Source: Salinivibrio sp. ES.052
GTDB taxonomy: Bacteria > Pseudomonadota > Gammaproteobacteria > Enterobacterales > Vibrionaceae
Assembly: GCF_900141775.1 (NCBI RefSeq)
Contig: NZ_FSRI01000003.1
Span: 614,121-678,120 of the forward strand
Reading direction: 5' to 3'
DNA: 64,000 nt
Of this stretch, positions 19,278 through 28,574 are shown in pieces. The stretch's first letter is position 1. Each line of letters starts with the position of its first letter. Made by a program: the position numbers and the translations under genes. The notes beneath the pieces are model-generated. The model saw nothing but the letters and a program-made list of their open reading frames with translations. It made no database searches and had not been told where the DNA came from.

Positions 19278-20710
19278 TCTGGTTTCGGCGTGATTTACGT
19301 GTATTAGATAACCGTGCCTTAAGCGCCGCCGGTGAGTCTTCCGATCCGGTTGTCGGGATTTTTATTGAAACACCGGTTCAGTGGGCGTCACACCATCTTG
19401 CACCCAAGCAAGCTGGATTGATTAAAGCCCGGCTTGAAGCCTTACGCGCCGAACTTCGATCTTTAAACATCCCATTGGTCCTTGAGTGTGCCGATGATTT
19501 TTCTGAGGCTGCAGAGAAAGTGGTCGCGTATGCCACGCAAATCGATGCACAAGCGGTATTTGTGAATCATGAGTACGAGCTTAATGAAGCTCAACGCGAT
19601 GAAAAAGCGAAGGCTGAATTAGAAAGTAAAGGGATCGCTTGGCACGCTTTTGATGATCGCAATTTGTTTGCACCGGGCACCATAAAATCGGGAAAAGGTG
19701 AACCGTATAAGGTGTTTACTCCCTTTAAAAAGGCCTGCTTACGTGCTTTAGACGGCATGGATGCCTCACCGCGCCAAAAGCCAACCAAACGCGAGACAAA
19801 TTCGGCCGTCGACGCGATCTTTTTACAGCTTAAACCGATTCACTTTGATTATCCGACGGAGGATGTCGCGGACTGGGCGTCCGATGAGAAAGGGATCCTC
19901 GCGCACATGCGTCGTTACTGCCGCGAGCAAGTGGCTGATTATAAACGACAGCGTGACTTTCCCGCTGTTGATGCCACCAGTCAACTTTCTCCTTATTTGG
20001 CCATTGGCGCGTTATCCCCACGTCAATGCTTGGCACGTTTACAACAAGAGCATGCCGATTGGCGCGAGCCCGATACAGGGGCAGCCACCTGGCTTTCGGA
20101 ACTTATTTGGCGTGATTTCTATCAGGAAGTGAGTGCACAAAATCCGGCAATCAGCAAAAAGTATAGCTTTTTAGCTTGGGGCGAGTCAGTGGTATGGGAT
20201 AACGACCTTACATTGTTTGAGGCGTGGAAGGCGGGCAAAACGGGCTTTCCCATTGTTGATGCGGCCATGCACCAGCTTAATCAAACGGGCTGGATGCATA
20301 ACCGGTTGAGAATGATTGTGGCCAGCTTTTTGACCAAAGATCTGCTTATCGATTGGCGCTGGGGAGAAGACTACTTCATGTCCAAGCTGATTGATGGCGA
20401 TTTTGCTTCTAACAACGGGGGCTGGCAATGGTCTGCGTCGGTAGGGACCGATGCTCAACCTTACTTTCGGATCTTTAATCCGACCACACAGGGAGAGCGG
20501 TTTGATAGTGATGGGCGCTTTATTCGTCGCTGGCTACCGGCGCTTAAACAGGTGCCGGGCAAGCATATTCACCAGCCTTGGCAATGGGCAGATCAATACG
20601 CCCAGACGCTAGATTATCCGCGTCCGGTGGTGGATCACGCCACTCAGCGCAAAAAGGCGCTGGCGATTTTTGAAGCGGCGAAAAATCAGCCTCAGGAGCA
20701 AACACCATGA
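19268..20710 (+). CDS. phrB: Deoxyribodipyrimidine photolyase (class I CPD photolyase)
   Basis: Light-driven repair of cyclobutane pyrimidine dimers. The 480-residue protein has the N-terminal antenna domain (HLIWFRRDLRVLDNRAL) and YKVFTPFKKACLRAL. The FAD domain has TSQLSPYLAIGALSPRQC, ELIWRDFYQEV, AMHQLNQTGWMHNRLRMIVASFLTKDLLIDWRWGEDYF, the NNGGWQWSASVGTD active-site stretch and the YFRIFNPTTQGERFD loop. These include the Trp and Asn residues that contact FAD and the dimer. It resembles E. coli PhrB throughout, so a folate antenna is likely. The start overlaps the MerR stop codon; the stop overlaps the next ATG. Confidence 0.96.
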   Translation: MHLIWFRRDLRVLDNRALSAAGESSDPVVGIFIETPVQWASHHLAPKQAGLIKARLEALRAELRSLNIPLVLECADDFSEAAEKVVAYATQIDAQAVFVNHEYELNEAQRDEKAKAELESKGIAWHAFDDRNLFAPGTIKSGKGEPYKVFTPFKKACLRALDGMDASPRQKPTKRETNSAVDAIFLQLKPIHFDYPTEDVADWASDEKGILAHMRRYCREQVADYKRQRDFPAVDATSQLSPYLAIGALSPRQCLARLQQEHADWREPDTGAATWLSELIWRDFYQEVSAQNPAISKKYSFLAWGESVVWDNDLTLFEAWKAGKTGFPIVDAAMHQLNQTGWMHNRLRMIVASFLTKDLLIDWRWGEDYFMSKLIDGDFASNNGGWQWSASVGTDAQPYFRIFNPTTQGERFDSDGRFIRRWLPALKQVPGKHIHQPWQWADQYAQTLDYPRPVVDHATQRKKALAIFEAAKNQPQEQTP

Positions 20711-21147
20711 CTCGCTCGCCAACCCATGTCGGTGTGTCGCAATTTGTGACGACCTATCAAGCGCTCAATAAAGATAACTTGTCATCATTGGCGACGATTT
20801 ATCATCCCAAGATTGTGTTTGTCGACCCGGCGCATGAGATAACCGGCTTAGAAGCGTTTATCCAGTATTTTTCGCTGCTGTACGAAAACGTGACCGATTG
20901 TCAATTTCATATACACACGACCGCGGTAGACGGAGACGATGCCTTTGTGACCTGGACCATGATGTTATCGCATCCCAAGTTGGATGGGGGGAAAACGCGA
21001 CAAGTTCAGGGCTGCTCTCACTTACGTTTTTATGACGGCAAAATCATTCGCCATCGTGATTACTTCGACTTAGGTGAAATGCTGTACGAAGCGCTGCCTG
21101 TGATAGGTCGCCTGCTCAAACATATCAAAACGAGGCTAGGACAATGA
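20707..21147 (+). CDS. NTF2-like/SnoaL family protein
   Basis: 146 residues with the cone-shaped NTF2 fold pattern: VTTYQALNKDNLSSLATIYHPKIVFVDPAHEITGLEA, then FVTWTMML and a C-terminal RFYDGKIIRHRDYFDLGEMLYE. This is the group found beside photolyase and SDR genes in marine gamma-proteobacteria. Many such proteins are isomerases or small-molecule binders; nothing here fixes the substrate. Four-base overlaps (ATGA) on both sides tie it to phrB and the SDR gene. Confidence 0.8.
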   Translation: MTRSPTHVGVSQFVTTYQALNKDNLSSLATIYHPKIVFVDPAHEITGLEAFIQYFSLLYENVTDCQFHIHTTAVDGDDAFVTWTMMLSHPKLDGGKTRQVQGCSHLRFYDGKIIRHRDYFDLGEMLYEALPVIGRLLKHIKTRLGQ

Positions 21148-21869
21148 AACACGTATTGATCACCGGCGCCACGTCGGGAATTGGTGAGCAATTGGCAAGA
21201 GACTATGCACGTCAAGGTTGGCAGGTGACGGCCTGTGGGCGAAACCAGGACAAGCTCAACACCATGGCTCGAGATCACGCATCATTAGACGCATTGGCGT
21301 TTGATGCAACGGACGGCGAACAAACGCATCAAGCGCTGAGTAGCCTAAGCGTCTTTCCCGATTTAATTATTCTCAATGCTGGGACGTGTGAATACATCGA
21401 CCATGGCAAAGTCGATGTGGCGCTGTTTAAACGCGTTTTTGAGATCAATGTCTTCGGCGTCCTCCACTGTATTGAAGCGCTACAGGCTCGGTTCACCAAC
21501 AGTACGCACCTTGCCATTGTCGGCTCCTCGGCCAGCTACATGCCGCTGCCACGTGCGGAGGCATACGGCGGATCGAAGGCGGCGATTAGCTATATTGCCA
21601 ACACATTGTCTGCTGATTTAGCTCGACAGGGAGTGACTGTGTCACTTATTTCTCCGGGCTTCGTTGAAACACCGCTAACGGATAAGAATGATTTTGCCAT
21701 GCCGATGCGTGTCACGGTAGAGCAAGCGTCGGCAGCGATTCAAGCTGGGTTAGCGAAGGGCAAAACCGAAGTGCATTTCCCGCGAAAATTTACTTTTATC
21801 CTTAAATTCTTAGCGCTACTGCCCATGTCATGGCAGATAGCCCTTGCTCGACGTATGACAAGGAACTAA
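21144..21869 (+). CDS. Short-chain dehydrogenase/reductase
   Basis: Classical SDR of 241 residues: the Rossmann motif TGATSGIGEQLA (TGxxxGxG), NAG, the active-site Ser (GSSASYMPLP) and the YGGSKAA catalytic Tyr-Lys. PGFVETPLT follows, typical of the cofactor loop. It oxidises or reduces an unknown alcohol/ketone with NAD(P). The C-terminus has a basic-hydrophobic tail. It sits between the NTF2-like and amine oxidase-like genes of the light-response operon and is probably involved in the same lipid or pigment modification, which is inference. Confidence 0.88.
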   Translation: MKHVLITGATSGIGEQLARDYARQGWQVTACGRNQDKLNTMARDHASLDALAFDATDGEQTHQALSSLSVFPDLIILNAGTCEYIDHGKVDVALFKRVFEINVFGVLHCIEALQARFTNSTHLAIVGSSASYMPLPRAEAYGGSKAAISYIANTLSADLARQGVTVSLISPGFVETPLTDKNDFAMPMRVTVEQASAAIQAGLAKGKTEVHFPRKFTFILKFLALLPMSWQIALARRMTRN

Positions 21870-21872
21870 ATC

Positions 21873-23135
21873 ATGAAAATTGCCATCATAGGATCGGGGA
21901 TTGCCGGACTAACTTGCGCCCATTATCTCAATAAAAAGCACGATATTACGCTGTTTGAAGCGAACGATTATCTAGGTGGCCACACGGCGACGGTAGATGT
22001 CGAGGTTGAGAGCGGACAGTACGCAATCGATACAGGCTTTATTGTATTCAATGATCGGACTTACCCAAATTATGAGCGTTTACTCGAGGAAATAGGGGTG
22101 ACGCGGCAGCCTTCTCAAATGAGCTTTAGTGTGCGCAATGATGCTAACGGCTTAGAGTATAACGGGCATAGCTTATCATCCTTGTTTGCACAAAAACGAA
22201 ATGTACTGAATGTGCGCTTTTATCGTTTTCTCGCTGAGATCATGCGTTTTAACCGTTTGGCACGAGAGGCGTATGTAGCGAGTCACGAAGCGTCCAAAGC
22301 CTCAATGGATACGCTGGGTGACTTCCTTAACCAACATAAGTTTAGCGATTACTTCTGCCAGAACTATATTCTGCCAATGGGGGCGGCGATTTGGTCGTCA
22401 ACCTTGTCGGATATGCGTGGCTTCCCGTTGGCGTTCTTTTTACGTTTCTTCCAGAACCATGGCTTATTGGATGTCACCAACCGGCCACAGTGGTTTGTGA
22501 TCCCAGGCGGTTCGCGCGAATATGTGAAAAAGCTTATCCCCGCCTTCGAAAACCGCATCCACCTGAGTACGCCAGTCAAAAGCGTCCGTCGCGATCCGGA
22601 TTCTGTGTCTGTTGTAACCGAAAACGGTGAACACATTTTCGATCACGTCATTTTTGCTTGTCATAGTGACCAAGCACTTGCGATGTTGCAGACGCCTAGT
22701 GACGCAGAACGCCAGATATTGGGAGCCATCCCTTATCAAGACAATGACGTGGTACTACACACAGACACATCTTTGTTACCCAAGCGACAAGGCGCATGGG
22801 CGAGTTGGAATTACCATCTTCCTCTGTCAGACAAAATAGACACAGATCCGGCAGCGTTGACCTACAATATGAATATATTGCAGTCAATTCAGGCGCCTGA
22901 GACATTCTGTGTGACGCTCAACCAAACTCACAGAATCGATCCAAGTAAAATTTTACGTCGGTTCGTCTATGCCCATCCGGTATTTAATACCGAGAGTGTC
23001 GCGGCACAACAAAAGCGGCATCAGATTAATGGTCAGCATCGGAGTTGGTTCTGTGGGGCGTACTGGTATAACGGTTTCCACGAAGACGGTGTACGCAGCG
23101 CACTTGACGTGGTCGAGGGATTATTACGTGAGTGA
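21873..23135 (+). CDS. FAD-dependent oxidoreductase, amine oxidase/desaturase-like
   Basis: 420 residues. The N-terminal dinucleotide-binding motif is IAIIGSGIAGLTCAHYL, then LFEANDYLGGHTATVDV; a second FAD contact is near the C-terminus (WFCGAYWYNGFHEDGVRSALD). This family is usually placed with DUF1365 and a cyclopropane-fatty-acid synthase; related clusters make modified (for example furan or methylated) fatty acids or carotenoid-like lipids. The gene begins four bases after the SDR stop, and its last codons overlap the DUF1365 start. The substrate is not known. Confidence 0.88.
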   Translation: MKIAIIGSGIAGLTCAHYLNKKHDITLFEANDYLGGHTATVDVEVESGQYAIDTGFIVFNDRTYPNYERLLEEIGVTRQPSQMSFSVRNDANGLEYNGHSLSSLFAQKRNVLNVRFYRFLAEIMRFNRLAREAYVASHEASKASMDTLGDFLNQHKFSDYFCQNYILPMGAAIWSSTLSDMRGFPLAFFLRFFQNHGLLDVTNRPQWFVIPGGSREYVKKLIPAFENRIHLSTPVKSVRRDPDSVSVVTENGEHIFDHVIFACHSDQALAMLQTPSDAERQILGAIPYQDNDVVLHTDTSLLPKRQGAWASWNYHLPLSDKIDTDPAALTYNMNILQSIQAPETFCVTLNQTHRIDPSKILRRFVYAHPVFNTESVAAQQKRHQINGQHRSWFCGAYWYNGFHEDGVRSALDVVEGLLRE

Positions 23136-23874
23136 GTCGGTTGAGACACTGAATAGCGGGTTATATGTGGGGCAGGTTCGGCACCGTCGCTTTTCGCCGA
23201 TAAAACATATGTTTAGCTATCCGGTTTTTATGCCATTGATTGATTTGGATGAGCTTGATTTATTATCGTCGCGAGTGACGGGCTTTCGCCAGGGGAAATG
23301 GGGCTTTGCAGCGTTCCATTATCTAGATTATTTAGATGGAAGAAAAGATACCAAAGCCGCGTGTTTAGACACACTCTATGAACTCACGGGAGAGCGTATA
23401 GAAGGCAAAGTTTATGCGTTGTGTCAGTTGCGCTATCTCGGCGTGTATTTCAGCCCAGCGAATTTTTATTACGTTTATGATCACGAAAATAACTGGCGCT
23501 ATGTGCTTGCCGAAGTCAGTAATACCCCATGGGGAGAGCATCATTATTATGCGGTTCCGGCCGGTACGCGTTGGGAAAATGATAAAGCGTTTCACGTATC
23601 TCCATTTAATCCCATTAAACAACGTTATCACTGGCGCTTGCGACCATTGGGGAAACGGATTCATTTGCACCTCGAAGCACACCAAGAAGAAAAAGAATTT
23701 GATGCCACACTTGGGCTTCAACGACGTCCCTTTACATCAAAAACATTGAATAAGCTATTGATCCGGACACCGATAGAGACAGTAAAAGTTCTCATCGGTA
23801 TTTATTGGCAAGCGCTCAAGCTCTGGATAAAGGGCGCACCGTTTTATCCGCACCCGGGTGCGAAGAAGGAGTAA
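23128..23874 (+). CDS. DUF1365 domain protein
   Basis: About 248 residues. GLYVGQVRHRRFSPIKHMFSYPVFMPLIDLDEL and LCQLRYLGVYFSPANFYYVYD are DUF1365 hallmarks. The start is taken as GTG at 23128, with GAGGGA seven bases upstream; it overlaps the preceding stop. The DUF1365 role is unproven, but the family almost always occurs in an FAD oxidoreductase-DUF1365-Cfa cassette, suggesting an acyl-lipid modification step. It ends two bases before the ATG of the cfa gene. Confidence 0.88.
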   Translation: MSESVETLNSGLYVGQVRHRRFSPIKHMFSYPVFMPLIDLDELDLLSSRVTGFRQGKWGFAAFHYLDYLDGRKDTKAACLDTLYELTGERIEGKVYALCQLRYLGVYFSPANFYYVYDHENNWRYVLAEVSNTPWGEHHYYAVPAGTRWENDKAFHVSPFNPIKQRYHWRLRPLGKRIHLHLEAHQEEKEFDATLGLQRRPFTSKTLNKLLIRTPIETVKVLIGIYWQALKLWIKGAPFYPHPGAKKE

Positions 23875-23876
23875 TC

Positions 23877-25118
23877 ATGTCTGCAACGGACGTACCTCAA
23901 AGCCAACGTACATTGTCCCGTAAAGAGCACTACGCTAAACAGCTGGTCTATACGTTAATGGCACACGTTAAAGATGCCTGTATTTCTCTCGTTGATGAGC
24001 AGGGCCAGACCCTGCAGTGTGGTGATCCTCAGGCACCACTACATGCGTCGGTACTGGTACATGATCCTCGGTTTTATACGCGTATTTTAACTGGGGGCAG
24101 TATTGCTGCAGCCGAAGCTTATATCGATGGCTGGTGGGAATCACCAAATTTAACCGAGGTGATCCGTGTGTTTGCTCGGAATTTACCTGCGATTGATCGA
24201 ATAGAAAAGCATACGGGCTGGCTGGTGAGCCTCGGTCATAAGCTAGCACATTGGCGTAATCGAAACGAGAAAGACACAGCGCGGCGAAATATCGCCGCAC
24301 ATTATGATCTGGGTAACGATCTTTATCGTCACTTCCTTGACGACCAGATGCTCTATTCTAGCGGTATTTACCTTGAAAAGGACGCATCGTTAGAAGCGGC
24401 TCAGATCGAAAAAATGGATCGTCTCTGCCGACAACTGTCGCTCACGCCCAAGGACCATCTCATTGAAATTGGTACAGGTTGGGGAGGCATGGCGATTTAT
24501 GCGGCCAAGCACTATGGCTGTCGCGTCACCACGACGACTATATCGGAAGAGCAACATGCGTGGGCCCAAGCGTGCATTGAACGTGAAGGGCTAGAGGATA
24601 AAATCACCTTGCTCAAAGAAGATTATCGGGATTTGACTGGCGAATACGACAAGTTGGTATCGATAGAGATGATTGAAGCGGTGGGCAAAGAGTATTTAGA
24701 TACCTTTGTTCGAAAGTGTCAGTCATTACTCAAACCGAACGGCTTGATGGCGATTCAGGCGATCACGATTGCCGATCAGCGTTACGATCATTACAGCCGT
24801 AATGTCGATTTTATTCAAAAACACATCTTTCCTGGTGGTTTTTTACCCTCTGTGAATGTGTTGCTCGATCACTTCACGGCGCAAACGGATTTTGTGATGC
24901 GGGACCTAAAAGACATTGGGTTAGATTACGCCCAGACCTTAGCTGATTGGCATACACGTTTTAATCAGCAAACAAATACCCTACGCGAGTTTGGCTATGA
25001 TGACCGTTTTGCTCGCTTATGGCGCTATTATTTTTGCTATTGCGAAGGTGGGTTCAGGGAACGAACCATCAGTGCAGTGCAACTATTGCTCAGTCGTCCG
25101 GCTTGGCGAGAGGCCTAA
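23877..25118 (+). CDS. cfa: Cyclopropane-fatty-acyl-phospholipid synthase family methyltransferase
   Basis: The SAM-binding motif is LIEIGTGWGGMAIYAA; the conserved Cfa signatures are YDLGNDLYRHFLDDQMLYSSGIY, SIEMIEAVGKEY, QAITIADQRY and IFPGGFLPS. About 413 residues when started at ATG 23877, which AAGGAG precedes. Such enzymes transfer methyl(ene) from S-adenosylmethionine to acyl-chain double bonds. The photolyase-linked copy may serve a stress-specific lipid and need not be the housekeeping Cfa. The membrane-protein gene DUF2878 follows after two bases. Confidence 0.92.
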   Translation: MSATDVPQSQRTLSRKEHYAKQLVYTLMAHVKDACISLVDEQGQTLQCGDPQAPLHASVLVHDPRFYTRILTGGSIAAAEAYIDGWWESPNLTEVIRVFARNLPAIDRIEKHTGWLVSLGHKLAHWRNRNEKDTARRNIAAHYDLGNDLYRHFLDDQMLYSSGIYLEKDASLEAAQIEKMDRLCRQLSLTPKDHLIEIGTGWGGMAIYAAKHYGCRVTTTTISEEQHAWAQACIEREGLEDKITLLKEDYRDLTGEYDKLVSIEMIEAVGKEYLDTFVRKCQSLLKPNGLMAIQAITIADQRYDHYSRNVDFIQKHIFPGGFLPSVNVLLDHFTAQTDFVMRDLKDIGLDYAQTLADWHTRFNQQTNTLREFGYDDRFARLWRYYFCYCEGGFRERTISAVQLLLSRPAWREA

Positions 25119-25120
25119 AT

Positions 25121-25639
25121 ATGCGCTTTGTGTTGATCTCTTTATTGTTCAACGTTTACTGGTTCTCGGCGGCTATCGGGCCGCCGAGTTTACAATGGTT
25201 GATGGTTGCGATGTTATTGGCTGCCATCGTCTATGATCGTAGCGTGATCAGAGGGGTCTTGGTGCTGGCACCGCTAGGCTTGATCGGTGACAGTGCATTG
25301 CTGTACTGGCAGTGGCTAGAAGTCGGCACCGGGTCACTGATTATGCCTTCTTGGCTTGTTTTGTTGTGGTTGGGTTTCTGTGCATTTGCATGGTTAATGC
25401 GTGAATTAGTATTAGCCCGTCCAACCTGGATGATCACAATAATTGGCAGCTTAGGGGGGGCAAGCAGTTATCTCGCAGGAGAGCGACTCGGCGCATTATC
25501 ATTTCCGCAACCGTTTTGGATAACAGGCGTGGTACTACTTGGGGCGTGGGCCATATACAGCGTGCTATTCGTTACCTTAATGCGCGGGTTACAACACAAA
25601 ATAGAGGCGCGAATGGCGGCAACAAGGGGACAACAATGA
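25121..25639 (+). CDS. DUF2878 membrane protein
   Basis: 172 residues, mostly hydrophobic, with five to six TM segments (FVLISLLFNVYWFSAAIG, LLAAIVYDRS, VLVLAPLGLIGDSALLYWQW, WLVLLWLGFCAFAW, WITGVVLLGAWAIYSVLF). The layout and position directly after cfa match DUF2878 (YbaN-unrelated) inner-membrane proteins of gamma-proteobacterial photolyase clusters. The start ATG is at 25121, two bases after the cfa stop; the gene overlaps the next ATG (ATGA). The function is unknown. Confidence 0.8.
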   Translation: MRFVLISLLFNVYWFSAAIGPPSLQWLMVAMLLAAIVYDRSVIRGVLVLAPLGLIGDSALLYWQWLEVGTGSLIMPSWLVLLWLGFCAFAWLMRELVLARPTWMITIIGSLGGASSYLAGERLGALSFPQPFWITGVVLLGAWAIYSVLFVTLMRGLQHKIEARMAATRGQQ

Positions 25640-26175
25640 CAGGATGGAAAACGCTGATTGTCTGTATCACCTTCATGGTGGCGACCTCTGTGCAGGCCGA
25701 GAAGCAATCTGCCGCTCCCTCGATGGCTTGGCAAGACTGGCCAGAAGTAGGGGAAGCGACCTTAACGTGGGGCTGGTGGACGATTTATCAGTCGTCTTTA
25801 CGTGCGCCGTCAGCACGCTATCAAGCACAATCACCCCATGCACTGGTGATCACGTATGCCCGTGATATCAGTGACGATCGTTTGATGAAAGCGACAAACG
25901 ATCAGTGGGCGCACTTGGGCTTTTCGGATGCGCAACGTGCACGCTGGCAAACCGATCTCAAGGAGGCGTGGGGCGATATCGCGGAAGGCGATCGCCTTGC
26001 GTTTGTGCGGCACAACGATAAGGGTGTGTTCCATTATCAACCCGAAGGGCAAGATTGGCGCACCACATTGGTGGTCGATGAAACAGAGTTGGCCGATGCT
26101 TTTTTGGCTATCTGGCTATCAGAAAATACGGATTACCCCGACCATAGACGTGCATTATTAGGAGACAAATCATGA
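25636..26175 (+). CDS. Chalcone isomerase-like periplasmic protein
   Basis: 179 residues with a signal peptide (LIVCITFMVATSVQAEK). The mature domain pattern (VGEATLTWGWWTIYQSSL, LVITYARDISDDRLMKATNDQWAHLGF) fits the chalcone-isomerase-like fold used by bacterial proteins of unknown substrate. It overlaps both neighbours and is second-last in the operon. A periplasmic lipid or fatty-acid binding role would suit its companions but is inference. Confidence 0.75.
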   Translation: MTGWKTLIVCITFMVATSVQAEKQSAAPSMAWQDWPEVGEATLTWGWWTIYQSSLRAPSARYQAQSPHALVITYARDISDDRLMKATNDQWAHLGFSDAQRARWQTDLKEAWGDIAEGDRLAFVRHNDKGVFHYQPEGQDWRTTLVVDETELADAFLAIWLSENTDYPDHRRALLGDKS

Positions 26176-26720
26176 TGGAATGGACGCGTGGCTTGAGAAG
26201 AGTATTGACGGTGCTTGTAAGCGCTATCGTACTGGTAGCGTGCTCAACGGATATTGAAGAATATCAAGGTCGTGAACCGGCGTTCAATCTGTTTGAGTAC
26301 TTTGAGGGGCACACTAAAGCGTGGGGCATGGTACAAGATTTTACCGGAGACCAGACACGGCGTTTTGAAGTAGACATAAAAGGCACCGTCGCGGGGAATA
26401 CGCTCACACTGGATGAGTCGTTTGTTTATGCGGACGGAGAAACACAAACTCGAGTATGGACGATCACGCGTCATGAAGATGGCACTTATCGTGGTACAGC
26501 AGGAGACATTGTGGGGACAGCGACGGGGATAGTGGCGGGGAACGCGCTCAATTGGCGTTACGATCTCGTCGTACCGGTTGGAGAAAACGAATATCAACTG
26601 CATTTTGACGATTGGATGTTCCGTCAGGACGACGATCGACTATTCAACGTAACCTCGATGCGTAAATGGGGCATCGAAGTTGGTAAAGTGACGCTCTTTT
26701 TTGAGCGGGTCGATAAATAA
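26172..26720 (+). CDS. DUF3833 lipoprotein, last gene of the light-response operon
   Basis: 182 residues; the signal ends in IVLVACST, a lipobox with Cys as lipid site. The mature domain (FNLFEYFEGHTKAWGMVQDFTGDQTRRFEVDIKGTV) matches the DUF3833 lipocalin-like pattern found downstream of chalcone-isomerase-like and Cfa genes. The ATG overlaps the previous stop. It ends eight bases before the convergent YbjD-like gene; no hairpin was seen in that gap. Confidence 0.8.
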   Translation: MMEWTRGLRRVLTVLVSAIVLVACSTDIEEYQGREPAFNLFEYFEGHTKAWGMVQDFTGDQTRRFEVDIKGTVAGNTLTLDESFVYADGETQTRVWTITRHEDGTYRGTAGDIVGTATGIVAGNALNWRYDLVVPVGENEYQLHFDDWMFRQDDDRLFNVTSMRKWGIEVGKVTLFFERVDK

Positions 26721-26727
26721 CGGCATA

Positions 26728-28359
26728 CTATCCAATGCCTCTTGCTAGCCCGATGGCACGTTGAACAATCCAGCGCAGCAATTTAGGAATAGGGGCATTC
26801 AACTCATTTTCTGTATAAGCAATGATAGCCAATGCAGCATCCGGCTTAGCATAACGCTTTAATGCTTTAGCAATGATGCGCTTATCATTCGTATGGGGCT
26901 GCTGACTAATGACGCCAGCCATTTCACGAAACAGCGGCTCATACCCATGGTGATATAAATAGTGCTCGATATCTCTATCCGGCAAAACAGTTAGCTTTGC
27001 TCCTTCGGGTTGTTGATCGATTTGGCCACGTGCCGTGGCCGCGTATTTTTTCCCTGCCATATCACCGTCAGCGACGAGGTGCCACTCTATTCCCAGCGCT
27101 TTTGCTGTTTTAATTAAGGGGCGAAGTCCACTTTGTGCAAACTCAATTAAGTGCACGCCTTCTGCAGCAAAATCGTATCCTTGCAATCGAGCGAGTTCGT
27201 TAAACAGCCAGATTTCCGTTTCTCCTTCAACCAATAGCCAACAGCGAGCAAACAACGCACTAGGTCGATGAAAGCGCACATGGAAAGTCACGCGCCGGCG
27301 CTCATCTTGAGTGAGAAGATAAGACGGAACTTGATAACTACGGGTTTCGGTTGGGTGGCGGACTAATCGGCGAATGTGATCCAGTTGAACCCCTGCGAGC
27401 AAATCCCCACTGTTAGTCGTCAATAACTTCTGCATGGGCATTAACTGAATAAGCCGCCAAGCTTGATTTAAAAGAGTGGGATGTAATCGGCCCTCTGGAT
27501 CCTCAAAAAGCATAATAGGCCGTGCATTGCGTTTTAGTTGCTTGGGACCACGAGCCCGTACAAATGCGCTGAGTAACCCCATTAACACTAAACGGCTCTG
27601 ATTAGAGGTGTTCGCCGCGACGGCTTCTAAGGGGTGCATTTGGTTGTGGGTAATCGCCAGCGCACCAGGTGCATGAATCGGGTAGGGAGCGCGACTGTGC
27701 TCGTGGGCAGCAAAATAGTGATCAAGCAATTGACGCATGGCGTGTAAACCGCTTTTTATCTCTCCTTTATTGACGTGGCCTGGCATCATCAACAAGCGGC
27801 GGTATGTATTGTCTAGGCGTTGCTCTAACCGGGTATTGTCTTTGGTAACTGTTTGTCCGGGAACACGCATACGTCTTGCATCACGGACTCGAATGACAGG
27901 GTGGATCTGCATTAGGTGGCTGGCGAGCGCGTCATTATCAACCTCTTCAATAATATCACCATGACATGACAAAAACGCTCGATGTACGGAGACTTTGCTT
28001 TCTTGCATGGTCGCGCTAAGGCAATAATCTAAAGTACGGCAACCCGCGTTTTCGCCATTCCAGACCGAGTTAAAGCGACGATAGCGGCGTGCTTTGTGCT
28101 CACCAGGGAAGCTCTCTTGCCAACGAAGGATAATTTGAAATTGCTGCTCTGGCGCGATCCCGAGCGCGTGATCGACGTGAAAGTCGGAGCGTTTAAATTG
28201 AGGCCTATCCCCACTGGGATGCAGAGCAATTTCAAGTGCGTCTAACAGGGAGGATTTCCCCCACGCATTTTCACCGATTAAAACGGTTAACTCATCTATT
28301 TGCAGTGACAGGCGTTTAATACCGCGAAAGCCTGCAATTTCAATTCGGTCTAGTCTCAT
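26728..28359 (-). CDS. ybjD: YbjD-like AAA ATPase with TOPRIM domain (OLD-family nuclease)
   Basis: 543 residues. The N-terminal AAA domain starts MRLDRIEIAGFRGIKRLSLQIDELTVLIGENAWGKSSLLDAL; the Walker A is GENAWGKSS, typical of DUF2813/YbjD. The signature region lies around residues 250-300, with Walker B-like IMLFEDPEGRLHP. A C-terminal TOPRIM domain has the acidic LVEGETEIWLF and DGDMAGKK, as in OLD endonucleases. YbjD is a predicted ATP-dependent nuclease of the RecF/SMC-like branch. The start at 28359 has AGAGGTGGCG upstream; the longer frame to 28395 lacks support. It runs opposite to the photolyase operon. It is a chromosomal member and not clearly an anti-phage OLD/Gabija protein. Confidence 0.85.
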   Translation of the reverse strand: MRLDRIEIAGFRGIKRLSLQIDELTVLIGENAWGKSSLLDALEIALHPSGDRPQFKRSDFHVDHALGIAPEQQFQIILRWQESFPGEHKARRYRRFNSVWNGENAGCRTLDYCLSATMQESKVSVHRAFLSCHGDIIEEVDNDALASHLMQIHPVIRVRDARRMRVPGQTVTKDNTRLEQRLDNTYRRLLMMPGHVNKGEIKSGLHAMRQLLDHYFAAHEHSRAPYPIHAPGALAITHNQMHPLEAVAANTSNQSRLVLMGLLSAFVRARGPKQLKRNARPIMLFEDPEGRLHPTLLNQAWRLIQLMPMQKLLTTNSGDLLAGVQLDHIRRLVRHPTETRSYQVPSYLLTQDERRRVTFHVRFHRPSALFARCWLLVEGETEIWLFNELARLQGYDFAAEGVHLIEFAQSGLRPLIKTAKALGIEWHLVADGDMAGKKYAATARGQIDQQPEGAKLTVLPDRDIEHYLYHHGYEPLFREMAGVISQQPHTNDKRIIAKALKRYAKPDAALAIIAYTENELNAPIPKLLRWIVQRAIGLARGIG

Positions 28360-28574
28360 CGCCACCTCTGCTTTACAGTATGGCACCTTCGTCAAAAATG
28401 AAACGAAATCAGTGGCTTTTTTGTGCCATATGCCTGATTTATTGTGAATAACAGTCTTGTCACTTCATGAGGCTATTCGACCTTATTTGCATAGGGTGCC
28501 AAGATAAACCCTGATATAGTGTTGTGACGTAGTAACCTGCCTATTTAGGGTAATAACCAAGAGAAAGCAAAACC

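Noticed and set aside
26728..28359. YbjD-like gene as a Gabija/OLD anti-phage system
   Set aside because: It has the DUF2813 Walker A (GENAWGKSS) of chromosomal YbjD, no UvrD-like partner, and lies among core genes.
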